Of a DNA stretch of 64,000 nucleotides, positions 55,018 to 64,000 are shown piece by piece. The position numbers and the translations under genes were made by a program. The stretch's first letter is position 1. Every line of letters starts with the position of its first letter. Source of the stretch: Gonium pectorale (taxonomy: Eukaryota; Chlorophyta; Chlorophyceae; Chlamydomonadales; Volvocaceae); the NCBI GenBank assembly GCA_001584585.1, contig LSYV01000002.1, positions 5,559,662-5,623,661 of the forward strand, given 5' to 3'. Below the pieces are notes generated by a model. It was not told the origin of the DNA. It worked only from the letters and a program-made list of their open reading frames with translations, and did not search any database.

Positions 55018-57855
55018 TCACTTCCCGGGCCGCAGCCCCTTGACGGCCGCCAGGGCCGCCAGCACCCGGTGCGCCTCACGGGCCCGGCACAGCACCGCAA
55101 TCAGGCGCTGCCGTACCGAGGTGCACTCGAGCAACTCCTGCCGCGTCGCGAAGTCGTGATTCTGCGGGCGGGTTCCAGCGGGGGGCAACCATGTAGCAAC
55201 ATGGTTGCTACTTCAAATGCCAGCGGCACAACCAGCCCCTCGGCCATAACGCTCATACCGTGTAAAACCCCACCTCAGCCAAAAGACAGGACACCTGCCA
55301 GGCCAAGAGCAAGCTCGGCTGAGCAGTCTGAAGCGCGCCGCCTCACCTCGAGGAAGACGTTAGCAGCCGCGTACGACAATCGCCGCGTGCGCCGCTGGAT
55401 GGGATAATCCGGGTGGCAGTACACGTCCAGGCCCTCGGAGGCCGGGTGAACCAGGGGCGGCACGGCGCCCCGCCCCGCGCCCGCCGTCGCCTGCCCTTGC
55501 TGCTGCGGCCTGCGCTGCTGCTCCTGCAGCTGCTGCGCCCCACGCCCAGCGACCGCCTCCGCTGCCCCGCCGATCGATACGGGCGAACCCTCCGCCGGCT
55601 GGGACCCGGCTGTGCCGCCGCTCGGGTGCAGCGGCGCCGCCGGCGTGACCGCCGCCAGCTGCCGTGCCGCCACGTCGTCGCTGGGGCGCAGCTGCAACAG
55701 CCCAAGCGGTAGACCAAGGGGTCGGCCGTGCGCGCTTGCCGTCAACACGGCCAGCGAGTCCAGCTCCCGCCACAGCCGGGCCTCCAGCAGCAGCAGGTCC
55801 CGGAGCGTGTGGCCGGTCAGGCCCTCCAACAGGTCCGGCGGCACCGGCGGCGGTGGTGGCGGCGGGGACGGAGAGGATGTGTCGGGTGGCGAGGGGGCAG
55901 TCGATGGATGCTCGGGGCCAGGTTCGACACTGCTTGCAAGCCGGTCTTGTGACGACACGCTCGGCGCCGTCATGGACGTGCCTGGCGCGTGGCGCTCCGC
56001 TCCCCCGGCAGCTGATGATGCCCCTAGCCCCTGTGCCTGCTGCGCCGCCTCGTCGCCGGAACCTGGCAGCGGCTGCTGCTCCCGCGGAACAGGAGCCTCC
56101 GCAGCGGGATAGGCACGGTACTCTCCGCCGAACGCGCCAGGCGCGTCCGCCTCATCGATGCTGCGGCGGACCGATTCTGCCCAGGCTGCACCCGGCGCAC
56201 CCGCCGCAAAGAGCGCGTCCACAACGCTTCCCGCAGCCAGCGGGCCACCAGCCGCTCGGCTTTCAGCGCCGGAGACACCTCCGGCAACGGCCGCAGTCGG
56301 CTCCGGCGACCCGAGGGGGCCCCGCGAGATCTCCTCGACCGCCGCCGTCGCCATTCCCCGCCCGCCCAGCTCCGCCGCCACAGTTGCAGCAGCCGCAGCG
56401 GCCGCCGCCTCCGCCGCACTGCGGCCCACGGCCTCCAAATCCCACCGCCCAATCACAGGTCCATCGGGGAAGGGCAATACACTCAGCACGCCGTGGTCCA
56501 CCAGCTCCGTAACCAGCCGGCGGGTGTCCCATGGGTCGGTGCCCTCCGCGGGGCAGCGCCCCACCCAGGCGCCGGCACGCGCGGTGCTGGCCTCGTACCC
56601 GTGCCAATGCCACTCGGCGGCGCTGGCAGCCGCCTGTGCCGCCGTCGCCGCCAGGCGCATGGCATCGGCAACCGCGGCGGCGCCGTCACTAGCCGATGAC
56701 GGCGGGGGCACACGGCGCAGCACCTCCCGCAGCGCGTCCGCATGGTGGGACTCCAGCACCTCCTCCTCGTGCGCCAAAGCCACCGCTGCCCGCGAGTAGG
56801 GCGTCTCCTGGTGGCAGTGCAGGACCTGTGGGGGCGACCCCAGCCGGCGCACAGGGCCAGGCATATGTGATGCGCCAAGCTCGCATGATGGCCCAGGGCA
56901 CAGCTGAAGACACGCCTGACAAACGGGCACGCAGGTGCCGTACTCGGCACCAATGCGCCAGCCGTAGACCCGCGTTCAGGACGCCCATCGCTAAGGTGGG
57001 CGCCAAACTCAAGTCCACCGTCTGGGCACCCACCCGCACCCGTACCCGAATGCGGCAGAGCGCGGTGGCCAGCACCATGAGCTTGCCGTCCTCCAGCCGC
57101 ACCGCCCGGTGGACCTCCATCAGCACGCCCACCCGCGGGGCGCGCGACTCCGGCGCCGTCAGCGACCACTCGGGGTCCCCCAGGTTGCGTGACCCCGCCG
57201 GCAGGTTGATGTGCCCGAACAGCCAGGGCCCGGGGCCCGAGGCGAAGAGGCTGTCGAACAGGTGCACGTAGTGGGGCGTGTGGATGTGCAGGAGCGCCTG
57301 CTGGCCCACCAGGACAGCAGAGTCGGCGCGCCACAGCGGGAGGTCCGCCAGGAAGTGGGAGAGGTCGGATCTGGAGGTGGAGAAGGAGGAGGAGGAGGGA
57401 GAGGAGGGGGGCGCGGCAGCGGCACCGGCCGGATCCTGCGGTGCACGAATGGTAGCCGCGCCGGGCCCGTCTGGAGACGCTGTGGGCTCATCGGTGCCTG
57501 GGGATGGGCGGGCGCGTGGCTGCAGGTGTTAGCTCGTCAGGGGTGGGGCGCAGCTTGGAGCCCTAGCAGCGGAGCAGGTCAACGGAGCGCCCCAGCGTCG
57601 CCCCATTACACACGCCCAACGCATGCAGCACGAATTGCAAGTCGCTTCGCAAGGGAAGACAGGCCGCCTACCCTTGTAGAACAGCTGCGCCAGACGCTTC
57701 GCAGCTTCCCGGGTGGCCGGGTCCCTGAACCCAGAGCTACAGCATCTCGTCGAGTGTGCTCCGCGTCGTAACGCAGGGTCGCACGGGGAGAAAGTCCATC
57801 GCGTGGCCTTGACGTGCGCCCCCGCCTGAGTTCCGGTCCGCATAGCTGTCAGCAT
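55018..57855 (-). CDS. LON substrate-binding-domain protein, organelle-type leader
   Basis: Exons (high to low): 57855-57672, 57497-57046, 56825-55347, 55161-55018; about 752 aa. The start (MLTAMRTGTQAGAHVKATRW; a second ATG is at 57843) is basic and Ser/Thr-rich, like a transit peptide. The LON N-domain begins near residue 113 (DLPLWRADSAVLV, ALLHIHTPHYVHLFDSLF, WLFGHINLP) and continues across the intron (ALCRIR|VLHCHQETPYSRA). A roughly 400-residue Ala/Pro/Ser/Gln-rich region then interrupts it. The C-terminal helical part follows (RRLSYAAANVFLE|NHDFATRQELLECTSVRQRL). No AAA+ ATPase or Ser-Lys protease domain is present, so this is not a Lon protease; plants and bacteria have similar stand-alone LON-domain proteins of unclear role, presumably substrate or protein binders. 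Confidence 0.82.
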
Positions 57856-59116
57856 ATCATATTGTCAGCAGAGTCACTGCAAAACTGTAACGAACTTTGG
57901 GGGGGGGGGAGCGAGTGTTCACAAATATGAAACCACAACACTGGACGAGTTTCATAAAATACGAAATATGCTCTTACTATTTGTACCTCCAGATTGCGCG
58001 AAGCACTGATCCACGGGGACATGGTTGGGTGTTCCGGGCCCTGGTAATGATACCGTAACGCTTTTGCAAGGCTCGGGCACGCTCAAGAAGTGCTGCAATT
58101 AGATATTGCCTATATAACGGGTATCTTGCTTGCATTTTAGCGCAGCCTCCTGGTATGTGTGACCCACGGACCATCTCCGGGCATGCCTCCGACTTCCGCA
58201 ACAGCCAGACAACACGCATGTCGATTCCTGAAAGGCAAACGGAATAGGTGTGGCAACAATGCCCGACTACGTACTCGGTTGTCGCTGGATCCCAAGCCGC
58301 GTGGATGCGCGATACCGTTACCTTGCGGCAAGCCCACACAGGTCACAGCGCGAGGGGCCCCGGCGAGATCGGGTTAGGGCCCAGAGCCCGTTGTGGCAGG
58401 TCCCAAACATAGCATTCGTTGCAAGGGGCGCGGAGGGCGTGCTACCGCTGGATGTACAGCACGCCAACGCCGACAAACCTAACAGACCTGCTTGCCAACT
58501 AGTAAGAACAGCACCAGTACTGTCCTACATTTCATACCGCAAATTCTGGGGCAGCATTGGGGCCTCGCACACGCTCCGCACGCCCCTGCCACCACCCTAG
58601 TTTGTTCTACAAAGTCGGCTCTCTGCCCATATCCCCAGCTCGTCCGTGTAATCAGCCCGAAGTCGTAGAAGGTGTCGTAAAAACGAGCAGTGCCGTGAAA
58701 CTGTACTGCGCCACAGGAGGGCCGTATGGCGGCAATCGAAAGGCGACACCACACAATGCCATGCCGTAGCCCCACGAGTTCATGTACGGTGACGGTTGAT
58801 TTGCACCGCAGCCGGCTGTCCGTCCGCATCCAGCACGTCGGTCACAGACCAAGGCACTGATGGCCCCCGACACCCTCGCTCCCTCTCCGCCTGCTGTGCC
58901 ATACCATGCAAATGGACGGGATGGCCATGGCAGCTTACAGTCATGTCCACCACAAAGTAGTGGTCCCCAGCACTCCAGCAGTGCGCGGACACCATGCCGG
59001 CTCAATTAATCACTGCAACCTATGCTCTCCCCCCCTGAGAAAGCCGACAGTCACGTACGGCAGCATGCTGCCGCCTCAATGACCGAGGGCTGCCGGGCCC
59101 GTACCCACCCTCTGCG
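57856..59116. other. Intergenic, no supported gene
   Basis: Contains the upstream region of the LON-domain gene and the 3' side of dTMP kinase copy A. The part 57870-58000 is AT-rich with a G run at 57900-57909. A minus-strand TGTAA at 58940-58936, about 180 bases past the dTMP kinase stop, is a plausible poly(A) signal. Confidence 0.45.
58936..58940 (-). terminator. Candidate poly(A) signal TGTAA (dTMP kinase copy A)
   Basis: Minus-strand TGTAA about 180 bases after the stop codon at 59119-59117. Confidence 0.45.
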
Positions 59117-61162
59117 CTACGGGTCCGGCAGCTGCACGGGCTCGAGGTCCCACAGTCGCCCCAATCTTGCGCCACCGGCTGCCCGCTCCACCGCCTCCAG
59201 CGCCTTGGTCAGCACCTGCGCGCGTACGCGGCCAAGGAAGGTGTCTTTCGGTGGAAACATTACAAGCGGAGAGACGAGAAGGGCGCGGGCGCATGCATGG
59301 CTTGGACGTCGAGACGGTCGCAGACCCTCCGGCAGCATCCTCACTGACACTTGAACCCAGGGTCAGCCAGCCTGGGCGACCCGCACCAGACGGGCGCGCT
59401 GGTGAGCACCAGATAGGCGCCCTTGTTGATCTCGCGGTGCGACAGTGCGGCTTCGGAGCATGTACGACGCAAGTGCTGTATGACAACCCCTTCCTAATGA
59501 CCTGCTGATACAGTATTCCAGGGCATGCGCCAGCACAGCGTACGGCGCCCCGCGGCGCGCCCCTCCCGCGCCCGCACCTCAGCGTGCAGCTGCTCCACGG
59601 GCTCCCCCGCGTCCAGGCGCGTCCAGCCGGGGTCGCGCATGCGGGCGTACTCCCGGGAGACCTGCAGTGCGCGGCGCCGTGGGGTGCCCGAGGCCGCTCA
59701 GGCTGCGGGGCACCTTGTACGCGCCCACGGGGCAGCCTCACCAGTAAGGTGAGGGCCACCGGCGAGAAGAATTAAGGGGGAAAGACCCGCCCAGGAATGA
59801 TGGATGCGTGCCTATGGGCATGGTCCCTGCCGAAGGGCGTCTGCCGCCCTTGCAGCGGAAAGCTCACCTGGCAACCCGGTGATGGGGGGTGGCACTACTT
59901 CCATCCATCACGCTCTTCCTGCTTCCGTGTTTCCCCTTCCGCTGATGCCGGAGTAGTGCTGCGATCCCGCACACAACCCGGTGATGCCGTCCTGCGCCCG
60001 GCTCAGAAGGGCACACGGCCTTTGCACTCCTGTGCCCCGACTTTCACCCTTGGCCAGGCCCTGCGGTGCCGGCTGGACCACGGGCTGCAGGCCCACCCGT
60101 ACGTGCGGCCAGGCCCCACCTGCTTCTGGAAGTCGAGCTTCTCGTAGCGCTCGCCCCCGTAGCCGCCCCTCGCTGCCGCCGCCTCGGGCTGTATATCCAT
60201 GTAGAGCAGCAGGTCGGGTCCGGGTAGGCCCGCCTCCACGGCACGGCAGTAGTCAGCGGTGAGGTGCGGCAGCCCCTTGGCCGCTGAGTATGCCACACCG
60301 CTGTAGCTGTAGCGGTCGACCACCAGCGTGGTGCCGCCGGCTAGCAGCCGCAGCATCTCCGGCCTGGGGCGGGTGCGTGGAGGGTGCACGATGCAGGAAA
60401 GGGCAACGGGGCGAGGCCTTCATCACCATGCAATGGCTAAGATTCAATCGGCGCCCGAGCTGTCTTTGCGGCTCTGAGAGGAGGGGCGGGCTTACACTGT
60501 GCGAGGGAACTGGGCAACTGCCCCTCGCCATGCCCAAGGCTACCTCCCACGAGCGAACATCGCGCAGCCCACTCCGCGTAGCCTCTGGGCAACTGCCTTG
60601 CAGGACTGACCGTTTCTCAAAGCGGTTCGCGGCGAACATCAGGTGCACCGCCGCGTCATCGGCAGCAAATGTGCTCTTGAGGTACTTGTCTATGAACTGG
60701 CCGGTGAGCGTGGTGCGGTCAGGAAAGCACCAGCGCTGCACGGGAATCTGTGATGCAGGGCCCCGAGTCAGGAAACACGGAGGGGGCTTCCTGGATGCGG
60801 CGTCGTTGCCGGGAGGTGGCCAAGAGGTGCAGTACAAGCGTGCAAAACACGGGTCTGTCTACTGCAGACACGGAGATATGCAGGCATCGAGTTGCCGCCC
60901 TCACGTTTTTGGCCTCCAGCGCCTCAACGAGCATCTTGCTTTGGGTACTTTTCCCGCACCGGTCGATGCCCTCGAATACGATGAGCGCACCGCGCGGGGG
61001 CCCGTCAGCGCCATGGAGGCCAAGCTCTGCACCTAAGCTCTTCGCCTGGACTGCCCCGGACCGCTTGCTGAAATACCGGGCGCAGACCGCATCTCCATGC
61101 GGGCGCCAACCCTTCGCACTGTGCGCTACATGGTTTGTCGAGCCCCGCAGTATCGTATGCAT
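59117..61162 (-). CDS. DTYMK: Thymidylate (dTMP) kinase, copy A
   Basis: Five exons (high to low): 61162-60905, 60747-60611, 60363-60120, 59661-59578, 59215-59117; 273 aa, all phases agree. It converts dTMP to dTDP with ATP, for DNA synthesis. The first 50 residues ([20 protein letters not shown] and on) are basic and Ser-rich, probably an organelle-targeting leader. The P-loop is at 65-72 ([12 protein letters not shown]). Then come [30 protein letters not shown], the DRY motif at 148-150 ([19 protein letters not shown]) and [16 protein letters not shown]. The lid-type segment is [15 protein letters not shown]. The last exons carry [16 protein letters not shown] and a [15 protein letters not shown] end. 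All catalytic motifs look intact. It stands head-to-tail with copy B upstream. Confidence 0.92.
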
Positions 61163-61542
61163 AGATGTTACAATATAGCTTCTTTGACCGGTGGCCCGAT
61201 TGCGCTTTGTGCGCTCTTCCGGAACGCCAAGCTCGGCACTAAGACCGCCCTAACGCAACTAGCCTAATTTACTACATAGCTTCGGTCCTTTAGTTTAGTG
61301 CGCGCCATAAGCATCCTGCGACTCCGAAACCTGCTCCGAAACGGCATACATACACACATGCAACGGCGTAGTGCCGTGTGCACCGGCGAAGTGCAAGGAG
61401 GAAATGGGGTGAAATGTCAGCACAGTCCGCGTCGTCCGTGCATCCTGCAATTGCGTTCAGTTATCCCCCGAGGACGTTGTCCCACGCCCCGACCCCGCAC
61501 AGCTCAACAACGAGGCCACCAACTCAGTGTTCAGCCTCGGCC
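61163..61542. other. Spacer between the two dTMP kinase copies
   Basis: About 380 bases from the stop of copy B to the ATG of copy A. It must hold the copy A promoter and leader unless the two are co-transcribed. No clear TATA box was seen. Confidence 0.4.
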
Positions 61543-61547
61543 TTACA
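61543..61547 (-). terminator. TGTAA overlapping the stop of dTMP kinase copy B
   Basis: The final codons TTG TAA create TGTAA across the stop itself. If this is the signal, the 3' UTR would be only about 10-20 bases. A second usable TGTAA was not identified in the short spacer. Confidence 0.3.
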
Positions 61548-63482
61548 ACGCCGGCAGCTCCATCGGCTGATAGTCCCACAGCCGGCCCAGTGGGGCTCCT
61601 GCCCGCGCCTTTGCCACAACGGGCCCCGCCACAGCCGCAACCTGTATCCGGCCGCAAGAGGTCCGGGGCAGAGACTGAGTGAGCGCGAGGTACACCTGGA
61701 AAGGTCAAAATTGTCCGACATGGAGGAACACGGGTACATGGGGTCACATGGAGACATCGTTGCTGCAAGGGCCCGTGTACTGCTGTGCCTTTGCCTGCAT
61801 GGCCGCCATGGCCCGACCCGCAGCCTGTTTCCCCCTCTCCCGCCCGTCGGCGGACCCTGTCGGCGACTCCCATGGGACCTTCGTTGTGGGCGAGCGGGAC
61901 ACCGGCTTCCCCGTTAGGCTAGCACCTTCTGCTCCTTTCGCTCTTCGGGTCAGGCAGGCTTTAGCGATCGGGCTTGGGCTTCGGTCTAGACTGCAGGGAT
62001 AGCCGGTCCGGGCTTATCCGCCCGTTCAGACCACCGGCCTCGTGGTCCATACATGCGCAGGACCCACAGGGAGGGAGGGCGCTAGCGCCCAGCTCTCAGC
62101 CCTTAGCTCCCAGTTGTTGACCTCGGGAGAGACATGCGCCCCCAGGCTTCGCTACTGAGAATGCCTTCCAATCCCACTACCCCCTCTCCCGCCAGCCCGC
62201 CCACCCACAACTCCTAAAGTCCGTTGTTGATCATCGCGGGATAGCCCGGGAGTCAGCGCCTGTCGTGTTGTGCCAAATGGGACCCGTCCCCGCCACACCC
62301 TTGCCTTGGCATGAATGCCCTCAATGCTCCCGGCCGCGTCAATGACGGACCAGCGCTCGTCGCGCAGAGCCTCAAATGCCTCCATGACCTGCAGCGGACG
62401 GAGGCGGGTGGGTTGAGGGCGGGGGTGGGGCCCGGGTAGCGCCACAGGACGGATGCACGGCACAACACACACACATGCACTCTGACATTCCTCGCTGTGC
62501 CCCTCCCCCTCCCTTTTCCGCCGCTCCGCCTGGCGCGGCTTGCTTTCCCGGTGCTGGTAGGTGAGACAACGGTAGTCAGCGGGTCGGGGGGCTGGGTGGG
62601 CGGGGAGCCGGGAGACATGCACCAGCCCGCATGCGACGCACGTTGATTAGACTAAGCACATCCCATCACGGCTTTGCATAGGGTCACCCCAGAGAGAATT
62701 CTGGGCCGCATCGGGGGCTACGGTGGTGGTCGCCGCCGAACTAACATGCAGGGACATCGCCCCTTCGACTGCCTCGGGAGCTGGGTCCTACACCGACGCC
62801 ATCACTTTCGCGCTTACGCTCGTCGTATGCGTTTTCCTTTTCAACACACATGCGCGCACGCACGCACAGGTGCAAGTCGTGGGGGCGGCCCCCCCCCCCG
62901 GTGAGGCGGAGCAGGTCCGCCCGGGCGTCCCATCTCCACCTCTCCGTAAAGCGTGCCACTTGCTTCCCAGGCCGTTCCCCATACGCGAGCCCTGGTTCGC
63001 TTGCTGCGCCCCCCCCCCCGCCGGCTCCGGGGCAACTCGCGGCTCCTCTCCCCACGTTCCGTGCCGCACCACCCACAGCTCTTCCCACAAGCACACATGT
63101 CGCCCCACCAGCCCCCACAGCCGCACATGCACCCAAGCACTTCTCACCCACCCCAGAGGTGTGAAGTCATCACGCCCTCCCCTTTCCCGCCCCCCCTCCA
63201 CCCCGCTGACTTTCACTCAAAAACCCACCCCGCCGCACCTTGGCCTGAAACTCCACCTTCTCGTACCGCTCCTGGCCGTACCCCCCTCGGGCCGCGGTGG
63301 CCTCCGGGCTCATGGCCATGTGCAGCACCAGGTCGGCAGCGGGCAGCAGCACCTCGAGCGACCGCAGGTACTCTAGCGGCAGGTGCGGCAGCCCCTTGGC
63401 CGCCGAGTAGGCCACACCGCTGTAGCTGTAGCGGTCGACCACCAGCGTGGTGCCGCCGGCTAGCAGCCGCAGCATCTCTTGC
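61543..63482 (-). CDS. Thymidylate kinase-like, copy B (5' end outside the window)
   Basis: Three 3' exons are visible (high to low): 63482-63239, 62388-62305, 61695-61543. The first two have exactly the lengths (244 and 84) and phases of copy A exons 3 and 4, showing a tandem gene duplication. The P-loop exon is not in 63483-64000, so it lies beyond the window or is lost. The DRY block is identical to copy A, but downstream the sequence diverges: [22 protein letters not shown] of copy A corresponds to a segment with LLPAADLVLHMAMSPE, losing the conserved Asp after the beta strand. GGYGQERYEKVEFQAK is kept. The last exon ends LGRLWDYQPMELPAL. The donor after IHAK is GC (AAG|GCAAGG). It could be a second compartment-specific kinase, a neofunctionalised copy or a decaying one. 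Confidence 0.75.
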
Positions 63483-64000
63483 CTGCAGTGCGTGTGCGAG
63501 GGGGGAAAGGCACGGGGTCGAGGAGAGGGCCGTTTGAGGGGAGGTCAAGGGAAGTTTTGGAGGATGGGAGGAGGCCCGGGCGGGTGGCAGGGCAAGGCAG
63601 GCTGGAGGAGGTGGAGTGGAGGGTCGTGGGCTGCGAGTTGAGGACTGTGGCATGCCGGGCCTACCGCGATGACGCGCCAAGGGGAACTGATAAGCACCCA
63701 ACGGCACGTGGGGGAGTGAGCCGCGCCGGCATGCTGTCTCGCTGGCCGTCACGCATCCAGCCCCAGTGCCTCCCTTTCAACGCCCGGGTCTCCGGGTGCG
63801 GGTGACGGGGGCGAAAGGGTCCATGAAGGGCCGGAACGTTGAGTGCCGGCGCTGTTCACAACTGGCGCCCCCAGGCTGCCGGCGTGCCTGAGGCTTTGGA
63901 CTTCGCGGTCGGCGGGGTGCCCGCCCCGCCCCGCAGGCCTGCAAACCGCACGCATGCCCCCACCTTCAGCCCCCTGGCGCAGCTCGCCATCCCTTGGCCT
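63483..64000. other. Intron or upstream part of dTMP kinase copy B
   Basis: The corresponding intron of copy A is only 247 bases, yet no P-loop or FPDRTT-type exon is visible in these 518 bases. Purine-rich GGAGG/GAGGAGG runs suggest non-coding DNA. Confidence 0.4.

Noticed and set aside
55018..57855. Lon protease
   Set aside because: No AAA+ Walker motifs and no Ser-Lys protease domain; only the substrate-binding N-domain is present.

Overview
The window looks like nuclear DNA from a volvocine-type green alga (Chlamydomonadales). It is GC-rich and full of short introns with GT/GC...GCAG borders. Several genes carry TGTAA, the usual green-algal poly(A) signal, and low-complexity Ala/Gly/Gln/Ser inserts interrupt otherwise conserved proteins. 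One F-box/ankyrin gene has the 'GCPWG...GHLHV.EWLL' repeat style that is greatly expanded in volvocine algae. A 20-base run of N (11700-11719) marks a scaffold gap. I found no bacterial operons, CRISPR arrays, rRNA or convincing tRNA genes. All gene models are hand-spliced by joining conserved blocks at splice consensus sites and requiring codon phase to match across each intron.

Layout. 1-5.5 kb: one unrecognised Pro/Ser/Gly-rich protein on the minus strand (7-exon model). 5.5-10.1 kb: no solid gene, only a zinc-ribbon-like fragment. 10.1-14.4 kb: a plus-strand protein with a transit-peptide-like start, two CBM20 starch-binding domains and a coiled coil, and no enzyme domain. 14.4-19.1 kb: gene-poor, with one decayed coding relic and a dispersed repeat. 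19.1-21.2 kb: F-box/ankyrin protein (+). 23.2-26.6 kb: organelle-type RimM ribosome-maturation factor (-). 27.0-29.1 kb: nucleoporin SEH1 (+), divergent from RimM. 29.6-46.7 kb: a 32-exon giant deubiquitinase of the USP9X/FAF class (+, about 3158 aa). 47.8-51.1 kb: DHRS4-like short-chain dehydrogenase ending in the peroxisomal signal SRL (-), convergent with the deubiquitinase. 52.5-54.2 kb: LRRC61-like leucine-rich-repeat protein (+), whose frame is broken at a G6 run. 55.0-57.9 kb: LON substrate-binding-domain protein (-). 59.1-61.2 kb and 61.5 kb to the window edge: two tandem copies of dTMP kinase (-); the 5' end of the second copy is outside the window.

The genes are a normal eukaryotic mixture rather than one pathway. 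Most worth a second look are: the tandem-CBM20/coiled-coil protein, a candidate starch or pyrenoid-sheath scaffold; the duplicated dTMP kinase, with a nearly identical 98-bp patch inside an otherwise diverged exon; four GC-AG introns; the G6 frameshift in the LRRC61-like gene; and an interspersed repeat family with relics inside deubiquitinase introns.
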